Translations under genes and position numbers: made by a program
Source of the DNA: Campylobacteraceae bacterium
GTDB taxonomy: Bacteria > Campylobacterota > Campylobacteria > Campylobacterales > UBA6016
Assembly (NCBI GenBank): GCA_022758985.1
Contig: JAEMQC010000072.1
Coordinates: forward strand, 1-23,334
Direction of reading: 5' to 3'
DNA: 23,334 nt
Shown here: piece after piece, positions 1 to 7,238 of the stretch
How positions within the stretch are numbered: position 1 is the first letter of the stretch
Layout of the letters: each line of letters begins with the position of its first letter
The notes under the pieces: model-generated
Told to the model about the DNA's origin: nothing
Databases searched by the model: none
What the model saw: only the letters and a program-made list of their open reading frames with translations

Positions 1-19
1 TGATTAAATAAAAATAATA

Positions 20-70
20 ATAACTTTACTTAATATAATTAAGACTTGATTAAGATAAGTTTACTTAAAA
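20..70. promoter_or_regulatory. AT-rich promoter/operator region of the Mo-enzyme operon
   Basis: This region contains the perfect inverted repeat CTTAAT-ATA-ATTAAG (29-43). A second imperfect palindrome, CTTGATTAAG, lies at 45-54. The 9-base direct repeat TTTACTTAA occurs at 25-33 and 60-68, 35 bases apart. A TATAAT hexamer (34-39) lies inside the first palindrome, and an alternative -10 (TAAAAT) is at 91-96. The first gene has a strong ribosome site, TAAGGAG (118-124), six bases before its ATG. I infer a promoter controlled by a dimeric regulator. The regulator is unknown, and such AT-rich DNA can give palindromes by chance. Confidence 0.4.
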
Positions 71-130
71 TTTGTTTCCTTGCAAAAAAGTAAAATTAAT
101 GCAAAAGAAGAGCAAAAATAAGGAGCGTTT

Positions 131-1051
131 ATGAAGAAGCTATTGGCATCTTTTTGCCTATTTTCTTCGGTTGCCGTCGTTTCCGTTTTGGCAGATGATA
201 TTACTATCTCTGCAAAAGAAGCGAAAGAACTGGTTGGCAAGCCGGGAGTCGTTTTTGTAAGCGGAGACAATGACGACGTTTTTAAACTTAACCACGTTGA
301 GGGTTCTATGAATATGGACGCTCACCACCTTCACCATTCGGATATTACAGGCGATATGCACTGTGCTCCGCTGTATATGTGTCCTGAAGAGGCCGAAAAA
401 TATATCGGCAAAAAAGGCATAGACAACGATACACTTGTAATCGCATACGATGACTTCAAGGGACCGAACGCAACTGGCGTATGGCACTTCTTTAAATCAT
501 TCGGACACGATAAAGTAAAAATAGTAAACGGCGGTATAGCACAGCTAAGAGCCGAGGGCGTGAAAATAGTTAAGGGCGACGAACCACAAGTAGCTCCAAA
601 AACTTTTAAAATCGATCCTAAAAAGATGAACCATGAAATAATAGTCTCTAAACAAGACGTTCTAAAAGCGGTTCAAGATATTGAGAAAAATGGCGACAAA
701 TCTCAATACATCATTATTGACTCTAGAAGAATAGAAGAGATTATGGGCTCTTCAAAACTTGACAACGTAGCGCGCGGCGGGCATATTCCAAACGCTAAAT
801 TTATCGAGTGGACAAATTTTAGCGACGCAAACAAAAAAATGTCTTACAAATCTTTGGATGAAATGCAAGCAATCCTTGATAAAAACGGCGTAACAAAAGA
901 TAAAATCATCTATACGTATTGCCACGTCGGTACCGGTAGAGGTTCTTATATAGCAAGCGTACTAGAAAAACTTGGCTACAAAAACGTGAAAGTCTATACC
1001 GGCTCTTGGGATGAGTGGGGTAACGACTGGAACATGCCGATAAGACGATGA
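131..1051 (+). CDS. periplasmic two-domain rhodanese (sulfurtransferase)
   Basis: This is a 306-residue protein with a Sec-type signal peptide (about 1-21, cleavage near VLA-DD) and two rhodanese domains (about 25-150 and 165-306). The C-terminal domain has the active-site loop CHVGTGR (catalytic Cys264) and the closing GSWDEWG motif typical of thiosulfate/3-mercaptopyruvate-type sulfurtransferases. The N-terminal copy has Asp-Phe-Lys where the cysteine should be, so it is structural, as in the family. That domain also carries two extra cysteines (78, 84) and a His-rich stretch (65-69). It is the first gene of the Mo-enzyme operon, and its stop overlaps the upstream edge of the next ribosome site. 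I infer that it moves sulfane sulfur (or selenium) to or from the substrate or product of the reductase. The rhodanese fold and export are clear; the acceptor is unknown. Confidence 0.88.
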   Translation: MKKLLASFCLFSSVAVVSVLADDITISAKEAKELVGKPGVVFVSGDNDDVFKLNHVEGSMNMDAHHLHHSDITGDMHCAPLYMCPEEAEKYIGKKGIDNDTLVIAYDDFKGPNATGVWHFFKSFGHDKVKIVNGGIAQLRAEGVKIVKGDEPQVAPKTFKIDPKKMNHEIIVSKQDVLKAVQDIEKNGDKSQYIIIDSRRIEEIMGSSKLDNVARGGHIPNAKFIEWTNFSDANKKMSYKSLDEMQAILDKNGVTKDKIIYTYCHVGTGRGSYIASVLEKLGYKNVKVYTGSWDEWGNDWNMPIRR

Positions 1052-1065
1052 GGGAGAAGGTAACA

Positions 1066-3945
1066 ATGGTAAAAAATAGAAGAGACTTTTTAAAAGCATC
1101 CGGTCTAACGGCAGCGCTTGTAGCCGGACAAGGCTCACTGTTTGCAAAAACAAACGTAATAAAAATTGAAAATGCGAAAGAGGCCTATTCAAACGGATCT
1201 TTTACAGAAAACCTATATAGAAACGAGTTCAACTTTACCTACGGTAACAAAGAAGAGCACGGCTTTGCATACCACTGCGTTAACTGTCAAGGTAACTGTG
1301 CTTGGGAAATCTGGTCTCACAATGGTGTTGTAACCAGAGAGAACCAATCTGCAAGATACCCTATAATCAACCCAAGCGTTCCTGACTTCAACCCAAGGGG
1401 CTGCAACAAAGGCGTTGAACACTCTCAAGTAATGTATGAAAAAGACAGGATCCTCTACCCGATGAAAAGAGTGGGCAAAAGAGGCGAGGGCAAATGGAAG
1501 AGAATTAGCTGGGATGAGGCAACTCAAGAGATAGCTCAAAAGCTATACGACACTATGATAGACCCTAAAAAAGGTCCTGGCGCAATCACGGTTCATGCCG
1601 GTACAGGTCTTTTGACGGAAGGTAGAAGGGGCGGCCCTCTTAGATTCTCTACTCAGCTTGGCGCGGTAAGAATTTATCCTGCTTCATACCTAGGCGACAT
1701 GTTCTCAGGTGCAGCAGTAGCTTACGGCGAAGGTAACATGGGCTGTACTTACGACTTTATGTATGGCGTAAACGTAGCTATCATGTGGGGTGCTAATCCA
1801 TCCGCAACAAGGATTCCTGACGCTCACTTCGTATGGGAAGGTAAATACAACGGCGCTAAAATCGTAGTTATTACTCCTGAGTTCAACGCATCTGCATCAC
1901 GCGCGCACCTATGGGTACCGATCAAACCGGGTACCGACAACTTCCTTGCGATGAGCATCATCCATGAGCTAATTAGCAAAAAACTATATATGCCGCAAGC
2001 AATCAAAACCTATACGGATCTTCCGTTCCTTGTAAGGCTAGACAACAAAAAACTTCTTAGAAGAAGCGATCTTGAGCACGCAAAAGATGCGAAAGAGCAC
2101 CACAAATTCGAAGAGCAGTTCTATACATGGAACACAAAAACAAACTCTATCGCTTTGATGCCTGGAACAGAAGGAAGCGATCTTAAAACTCTTAGGCTAA
2201 AAGACAAGGGCTATGATATAGACCCTGCAATAGAGGGAACTTGGGAAGTTAAGCTTCAAGACGGAAAAACCGTAAAAGTAACAACAGTATTTGAACTTCT
2301 AAAAGCTGAAGCTGCCAAATTCTCTGCGGAATCTACGCAAAAAGTAACAGGCGTACACCCTTCAATAGTTGAAGAGCTGGCGCGCGATATCGCAAAAGAA
2401 AAAGTAGTTGAAATCACTACAGGCTTCGCACTAAACAAATACTTCAACGGTATTTTGAATATCTGGAATATCGCTTCAATCTGCGGTCTAACAGGCAGAT
2501 ACGGCCCTAGAGGCGGTCTAAATACTGAAAACGAATTCTCTCTATCCGGTCTTGAGGCACTATCAGGGCACGCTGGCAAATACAAAGCAAGATTTGGCTC
2601 TGGATTCTTCGGCGAGTTTATGATGGGTAACGGTATGAAGGATTTCGATAGATACTTCTCCGATGCAGACCTAAAAAAAGCCCAAGGTATCGAGAAAAAA
2701 GAGTATAAAGCGATTATCGAACAGATGATTAAAGACGGTAAAGCTTACGCAGAAGATCCAAAAGGAGCAAAAAGAGCTAAGCCATTCTGGATACCTGAAG
2801 TAGCGCTTTTGGTTGCAGACTCTAAATTCAGAAGAACAAAAGGTAGTACTTACAGGGAAGAGTTCCTGAAGATGACTAAATACTTCGCTTACGTGGATTA
2901 TAGAATGAGTGAAACTGCTATATACGCAGATATACTTCTTCCTGCAAAATCACACTATGAAGTATTCGACCTTAGAAGCTCGCCTGGATACCACAGATTT
3001 ACAAACCTTGCATACCCGGTAGCCAACCTAAAACCGGTAGGCGAAGCGAAAGACGAGTGGAGCATATTTGAACTTCTATCTCTAAAACTGCAAGAAATTG
3101 CGAAAAAAGGGCCTGTACAAAAAGTAAAAGACCCTAAATATACAAGAGACGGTGTAAGAGAACTAGATAAATTCCATGATGAATTTACAAATCACGATGA
3201 AGAATCGGAAGGTCTACTTGAACCATATCTTGGAACAGATAAAATGGCGGTAGAAGCTGCGCTTGAAAAATGCGACCAGTATGCGCCTTACACTATAGAG
3301 AAAATGAAAAAATCAGGCGGTTTCCTTGTTCTAAACGAGAAAGCGGCAAAAACATCTCCTCTATATGCAGACAGACCGTTTAACTCATGGGAAGACCAAA
3401 TGTTCAAATTCGAAAGATTTGAAACATTGAGCGGCAGACAAACTTTCTACGTTGACCACGAAATGTGGATAAAACTAGGAACTTGCGTCAATACAGCAAG
3501 AGAGAATATCGCACCTGTAAACAAAGCGTTCCCGTTCAAAATGCTAACGCCGCACGCTAGATGGTCTATTCACGCAAACTGGAAAAACTCTAGGTTCCTA
3601 ATGAGACTTCAAAGAGGCAAGCCTTGGATAGCTATCAACGATAAAGTTGCAAAAATCAAAGGCATCAAAGATGGCGACGATGTAAGAGTATACAACTCTC
3701 TAGGACAATTCTTCGCAATGGCGAAAGTTTCACACTCTGCGCCAATGGATGCCCTAGTAATCGAGGACGGTTGGGAGCCAAACATGTTTAAAGGCATGAG
3801 AGGACCAAACGACGTTGTTCCTACATCACTTAACCTGCTTGAAATGGCAGACAACTGGGGACACCTAAAATTCGGCGGTCTTTGGGACGGTAACCAATAC
3901 GCATACGATGCGGCCGTAAACATTGAAAAAGCTAAAAACGCTTGA
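1066..3945 (+). CDS. type II DMSO-reductase family molybdopterin catalytic subunit (Tat-exported)
   Basis: This 959-residue alpha subunit belongs to the Mo-bis-MGD family. I chose the ATG at 1066 over the in-frame ATG at 1048 because AGAAGG sits five bases before it and the Tat signal then starts cleanly: NRRDFLK at residues 4-10, a hydrophobic stretch, and cleavage near FAK (about 27). The N-terminal cluster motif is His70-x3-Cys74-x3-Cys78...Cys113, the His-containing form of NarG and the type II clade. Asp211, in YLGDMFSG, aligns with the Mo-ligating Asp of NarG. WGANP, TRIPDAH and VTPEF are further shared motifs. The C-terminal MopB-like domain covers about 840-950. The beta gene follows after 17 bases. 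Known type II enzymes reduce nitrate, selenate or (per)chlorate, or oxidise dimethylsulfide or ethylbenzene; I cannot assign the substrate. Export and periplasmic location are well supported. Confidence 0.93.
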   Translation: MVKNRRDFLKASGLTAALVAGQGSLFAKTNVIKIENAKEAYSNGSFTENLYRNEFNFTYGNKEEHGFAYHCVNCQGNCAWEIWSHNGVVTRENQSARYPIINPSVPDFNPRGCNKGVEHSQVMYEKDRILYPMKRVGKRGEGKWKRISWDEATQEIAQKLYDTMIDPKKGPGAITVHAGTGLLTEGRRGGPLRFSTQLGAVRIYPASYLGDMFSGAAVAYGEGNMGCTYDFMYGVNVAIMWGANPSATRIPDAHFVWEGKYNGAKIVVITPEFNASASRAHLWVPIKPGTDNFLAMSIIHELISKKLYMPQAIKTYTDLPFLVRLDNKKLLRRSDLEHAKDAKEHHKFEEQFYTWNTKTNSIALMPGTEGSDLKTLRLKDKGYDIDPAIEGTWEVKLQDGKTVKVTTVFELLKAEAAKFSAESTQKVTGVHPSIVEELARDIAKEKVVEITTGFALNKYFNGILNIWNIASICGLTGRYGPRGGLNTENEFSLSGLEALSGHAGKYKARFGSGFFGEFMMGNGMKDFDRYFSDADLKKAQGIEKKEYKAIIEQMIKDGKAYAEDPKGAKRAKPFWIPEVALLVADSKFRRTKGSTYREEFLKMTKYFAYVDYRMSETAIYADILLPAKSHYEVFDLRSSPGYHRFTNLAYPVANLKPVGEAKDEWSIFELLSLKLQEIAKKGPVQKVKDPKYTRDGVRELDKFHDEFTNHDEESEGLLEPYLGTDKMAVEAALEKCDQYAPYTIEKMKKSGGFLVLNEKAAKTSPLYADRPFNSWEDQMFKFERFETLSGRQTFYVDHEMWIKLGTCVNTARENIAPVNKAFPFKMLTPHARWSIHANWKNSRFLMRLQRGKPWIAINDKVAKIKGIKDGDDVRVYNSLGQFFAMAKVSHSAPMDALVIEDGWEPNMFKGMRGPNDVVPTSLNLLEMADNWGHLKFGGLWDGNQYAYDAAVNIEKAKNA

Positions 3946-3962
3946 GTGTAGGAGAATAATAT

Positions 3963-5048
3963 ATGTCAGCAAATGTAGCATCTAAAAGACAGCTTGCGAT
4001 GGTCATGGACCTAAACAAATGTATCGGCTGTCAAACATGTACCGTTGCTTGTAAAACGCAATGGACAAATAGAAATGGTAGAGATTATATGTACTGGAAC
4101 AACGTCGAGACGTTTCCCGGTGCAGGCTATCCAAAAAACTGGAGAACTTCCGGCGGTGGCTTCGACAATGAGGGCAACCTAAAAGAGGGCGTAATTCCTG
4201 AAATAGAAACAGGCTACGGTACTCCATGGGATTTCAATCACGAAGATTTAGCGAAAGGCGTAGAGTTCAAAGCTAATGCTGCTCCGATTTGGGGACCAAA
4301 CTGGGATGAAGACCAAGGTGCTGGTAACTTCCCGTCAGACAACTATTTCTTTTATATTCCAAGGATATGCAACCACTGCGACAATCCAGGCTGTCTAGCC
4401 TCTTGCCCAAGAGATGCAATATTCAAAAGAAGCCAAGACGGCGTAGTTCTTGTCGACCAAGAGAGATGCCAAGGTTATAGATTTTGTATAGCCGGCTGCC
4501 CTTACAAAAAAATATACTTTAACCCGAAAATCTCAAAATCAGAAAAATGTATTTTCTGCTTCCCAAGAATCGAAAAAGGTCTTCCGACAGCGTGTGCGCA
4601 ACAATGCGTAGGTAGAATTAGATTTGTAGGTTTCCTTGATGATGAAGAGGGACAAGTATACAAACTAGTAAAAAAATACAAAGTTGCGCTTCCGCTAACT
4701 CCACAAGCTAATACTGGACCAAACGTATACTACGTACCGCCAGTAGCGGGACCGCTAAAATTTGACGCAAATGGCAAACCGATTCCGGGTAGCGATAGAA
4801 TCCCGCCTGAGCAACTTGAAGAGCTATTTGGCAAAGAAGTTCATGCGGCTATCAAAACAATAAAAGACGAAATGGAAATTAGAAAAGCTACTGGCAAATC
4901 AGAGCTTCTTGACCTTCTAATTGCATATAAACACTCTGATATGTTCAGACTGGATGCGGGATATTATGCGCATCACAACAACTCGCTAAAACCTGTAGAC
5001 CACAGATACGATGCGGGTAAATTCACATCATTCAAGGCGGTGCACTAA
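3963..5048 (+). CDS. four-cluster Fe-S beta subunit of the Mo enzyme
   Basis: This 361-residue electron-transfer subunit is of the NarH/SerB/DdhB type. Four cysteine groups are visible: 20-23-26-30; 136-139-144-148; 169-175-179 with Tyr172 in the second position; and 196-199-211-215. The aromatic residue at 172 matches the Trp seen in NarH, so this group should hold a [3Fe-4S] cluster and the other three [4Fe-4S]. The KSEKCIFC and CVGRIR motifs are characteristic of the family. It has no signal peptide and probably crosses the membrane folded together with the Tat-exported alpha subunit, as known for this clade. AGGAG precedes the start. Its stop codon overlaps the ATG of the cytochrome gene (TAATG). 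Confidence 0.94.
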   Translation: MSANVASKRQLAMVMDLNKCIGCQTCTVACKTQWTNRNGRDYMYWNNVETFPGAGYPKNWRTSGGGFDNEGNLKEGVIPEIETGYGTPWDFNHEDLAKGVEFKANAAPIWGPNWDEDQGAGNFPSDNYFFYIPRICNHCDNPGCLASCPRDAIFKRSQDGVVLVDQERCQGYRFCIAGCPYKKIYFNPKISKSEKCIFCFPRIEKGLPTACAQQCVGRIRFVGFLDDEEGQVYKLVKKYKVALPLTPQANTGPNVYYVPPVAGPLKFDANGKPIPGSDRIPPEQLEELFGKEVHAAIKTIKDEMEIRKATGKSELLDLLIAYKHSDMFRLDAGYYAHHNNSLKPVDHRYDAGKFTSFKAVH

Positions 5049-6220
5049 TGAATAAAACTGTTAAGTTACTAACACTTACGGCAATGGCTAGCATCAGCCT
5101 TGCCGCCGCCGATTTTATCACTGCCGTAAAAGCAGACAAACTTGACGCTGCTAAAGTAAAGCTTGAAAACGTAATGCTTTATCCGCAGACTACTATCGGC
5201 AATAACGATAAAGAAGCTACGGCAAAAATGAAAGGGTTAAAGGCTCTCTCTGCAAAAGCTGGCGTAGTTTTTAATGATAAAGAGATGATGGTTGTCGTAA
5301 AATGGAAAGATGCCACAAACTCAAAACAAAAAGAGGCAAGCACAAAACTTTTCGGTGATGCGGTAGCGGTGCAATTCCCTGCATCTTGCATGGAAGCGGA
5401 TAAACTACCTTATATCGGCATGGGAAGCGACGGTAGACAAGTTAGCGTACTTCTTCAAAAAAATGTCGAAGCGGTATATCCTGTAGCGGAAAATGCCGAC
5501 GTTACAATGCAGCAAGTTAGACAGAACCTAAATATGTTCGGCGACGAGCTAAAGAAAAAAGAGGCTGCCCAAAAAGCTCTTGCAAGCTCAAAATACAATA
5601 AAGTTTTTGTAGCCGAAGGTTTTAGATCTATGACTGAAGTCAAAGATGCAAAAGGCTATGAGATGTCTATGACATACAAAGCCGGAGAATGGACTGCGGT
5701 ATTTAAAAAACCGCTTAACGACGAATACTCAAAAGCTTGTGACGTAACTCCTATGGCTATTGCTATATGGGATGGCGCAAAAGACGGCAGAAACGGCAAT
5801 AAATGGCTATCAAGCTGGACTCCGATTCAAATGAAAGATTCGCCGAAAGCCAAAGCCGATATAGCAAAAATTACCGAAAAATCAAAAGGTAATGCGGCAA
5901 ACGGTAAAAAATTGGCATCTGAAAACTGTGCGGCATGTCACACTATGGGCGACATGAAAGCTCCTATGGCATATATGGCTCCGGACCTTTCAAATATCGG
6001 TGGATATGCGACGGCGGGATACCTAAAAGAGTCTATCCTAAACCCAAATGCGGTGGTAGTGCCTGGATATAACAAAAACGCACATCCGTCAGGCGTTTGG
6101 TACAACGTAGACGATAAAGGCGCTAGAACTTCTACAATGCCAGCGTTTGACTATCTAAAACCAAACGAAATTGACGATATAGTAGCATTCCTACAAACTC
6201 TTAAAGCGGGGGTAAAATAA
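5048..6220 (+). CDS. periplasmic cytochrome: heme-b gamma-type domain fused to cytochrome c domain
   Basis: This is a 390-residue protein with a Sec signal peptide (about 1-20). Residues 25-265 resemble the ethylbenzene dehydrogenase/selenate reductase gamma domain, which binds one heme b through Met and Lys. Met125 in YIGMG and Lys252 in GRNGNKWL are the likely ligands by comparison with the family. A monoheme class-I cytochrome c domain follows (about 280-390), with CAACH at 294-298 and a distal Met364 in STMPAF. In characterised type II enzymes the gamma subunit lacks the c domain and passes electrons to a separate cytochrome. Here the partner appears fused, so the enzyme would link Mo, Fe-S, heme b and heme c in line. 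No membrane anchor is present. Translation is coupled to the beta gene by a one-base overlap. Confidence 0.85.
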   Translation: MNKTVKLLTLTAMASISLAAADFITAVKADKLDAAKVKLENVMLYPQTTIGNNDKEATAKMKGLKALSAKAGVVFNDKEMMVVVKWKDATNSKQKEASTKLFGDAVAVQFPASCMEADKLPYIGMGSDGRQVSVLLQKNVEAVYPVAENADVTMQQVRQNLNMFGDELKKKEAAQKALASSKYNKVFVAEGFRSMTEVKDAKGYEMSMTYKAGEWTAVFKKPLNDEYSKACDVTPMAIAIWDGAKDGRNGNKWLSSWTPIQMKDSPKAKADIAKITEKSKGNAANGKKLASENCAACHTMGDMKAPMAYMAPDLSNIGGYATAGYLKESILNPNAVVVPGYNKNAHPSGVWYNVDDKGARTSTMPAFDYLKPNEIDDIVAFLQTLKAGVK

Positions 6221-6222
6221 TT

Positions 6223-6609
6223 ATGAAAAAAGTAATACTCTCATCTATTATAGCTCTCGTAACCGCTACTTGCTCTTTTGCTTCAGCTGAAGCAAAAGAG
6301 GTAAAAGCTGCTGCCGGCGAAGTAGAAAAAAAAGGTGTTCTTGCAACCGAATGGTGCATCAAAAAGGGATATTTTAAAGACTGTAGACTTGACAGCACAG
6401 TTGATAGTCCACTTGCACTTTTTGTACATTCCGAAGGCGTAACGTACAAACTAGACACAGCAGGCGTCGCTTTGCACGAGCTTGACGAAGGTATAGGCAG
6501 GAATAACGTAACCGTCATCGGCACGCTAGAAAAAGATAACGTAATCAAAGTAAGAGCATATAAAGCTCCGCCACCGGAAGGTAAATCATTCTTCAAAGGC
6601 TGCCTCTAA
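6223..6609 (+). CDS. small secreted Cys-containing protein of the Mo-enzyme operon
   Basis: I do not recognise the family of this 128-residue protein. It starts two bases after the cytochrome stop and is the last gene before the terminator, so it is part of the operon. A Sec signal peptide covers about 1-22. Cys17 lies inside the signal but lacks a proper lipobox, so it is probably not a lipoprotein. The mature part has three cysteines: a WC-x8-C pair (45, 54) and a Cys one residue from the C-terminus (127, FKGCL). The middle (about 65-112) has alternating hydrophobic strands, suggesting a small beta fold. It may be an accessory subunit or assembly factor of the reductase in the periplasm. 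That role is inferred from position only. Confidence 0.75.
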   Translation: MKKVILSSIIALVTATCSFASAEAKEVKAAAGEVEKKGVLATEWCIKKGYFKDCRLDSTVDSPLALFVHSEGVTYKLDTAGVALHELDEGIGRNNVTVIGTLEKDNVIKVRAYKAPPPEGKSFFKGCL

Positions 6610-6617
6610 TTCTTACG

Positions 6618-6646
6618 CAAAGGGGTATTTAAAGCCCCTTTGTTTT
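6618..6646 (+). terminator. intrinsic terminator of the reductase operon
   Basis: The stem is CAAAGGGG (6618-6625) pairing with CCCCTTTG (6635-6642), with a nine-base loop and the T-rich tail TTTTATT. It lies 8 bases after the small secreted protein gene and 38 bases before the chaperone gene. Confidence 0.8.
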
Positions 6647-6683
6647 ATTCTTAAATCACTTTTTTCTCTAAGGCTTATCATTT

Positions 6684-7238
6684 ATGGACAACAAACAAAG
6701 AGCTTTTATATACGCATTCTTGTCGACGGTTTTTTCCGATAAACTCTCGAAAAAAAGTATAGAAGATCTAAAAAATAATCCTGATTTTTTAGAGCTCATC
6801 GGAGAAAATACAAAGAAGTTTTTTGACGATAACGATGTCGATACTCTTGATGAAGAGCTAAACATCGATTTTACGAGCGCTTTTTTGGTAAATTCGCATC
6901 CAGTGGAGTCATCCATAACAGATGCAAAACATCAGATTTCGACAGGTCTCGAAAACCCCGTTATGAACTTTTATATTGGTAGCGGATTTGATATAAACCT
7001 CAATAATACCAATCTACTTACTCCGGATCATATAGCCATAGAACTGGGCTTTATGCAAAATCTGGTCTTGAGCGAAGATACAAAGACGCAAAAAGAGTTT
7101 ATGCGAAAACACGTTCTAAAATGGATGATACCTTTTTTTATAGGTGCTAAATCGCTTGTAGAAACTCCGTTTTACACCGACTTTCTGGATTTTGCGACCG
7201 AGTTTTTGCTCTCAGACTACGAGGCTCTCAATGTCTGA
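6684..7238 (+). CDS. TorD/DmsD/NarJ-like molybdoenzyme chaperone
   Basis: This is a 184-residue, mostly helical protein with no signal peptide. The opening (KQRAFIYAFLSTVFSD), the ID-FTSAFL region at about 57-63 and the C-terminal F-TDFLDFATEFL stretch fit the TorD-like family. These chaperones bind the Tat signal of a Mo enzyme and hold it until the cofactor and Fe-S subunit are in place; type II operons usually carry one (SerD, DdhD, PcrD). It follows the reductase operon but lies beyond a terminator, so it depends on read-through or its own promoter in 6643-6675. AAGG at 6670-6673 is the likely ribosome site. Its end overlaps the next gene by 8 bases. I infer that its client is the alpha subunit upstream. 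Sequence divergence is high, so the family call rests partly on context. Confidence 0.78.
   Translation: MDNKQRAFIYAFLSTVFSDKLSKKSIEDLKNNPDFLELIGENTKKFFDDNDVDTLDEELNIDFTSAFLVNSHPVESSITDAKHQISTGLENPVMNFYIGSGFDINLNNTNLLTPDHIAIELGFMQNLVLSEDTKTQKEFMRKHVLKWMIPFFIGAKSLVETPFYTDFLDFATEFLLSDYEALNV

Noticed and set aside
1..130. Repeated TTACTTAA units as a CRISPR or tandem array
   Set aside because: Only two exact copies, too short and too far apart; better read as operator-like repeats.
1048..1065. Start of the Mo catalytic subunit at the ATGA overlap with the rhodanese stop
   Set aside because: The ATG at 1066 has the better ribosome site and gives a normal Tat signal; the upstream codons overlap that ribosome site.
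6201..6596. 131-codon minus-strand frame over the small secreted protein gene
   Set aside because: The + strand frame has a signal peptide, operon spacing and a following terminator; the antisense frame has none of these.
131..6609. Naming the Mo enzyme a selenate, perchlorate or dimethylsulfide enzyme
   Set aside because: The family is clear, but specificity within type II enzymes cannot be read from motifs by eye, so no substrate or gene symbol is given.
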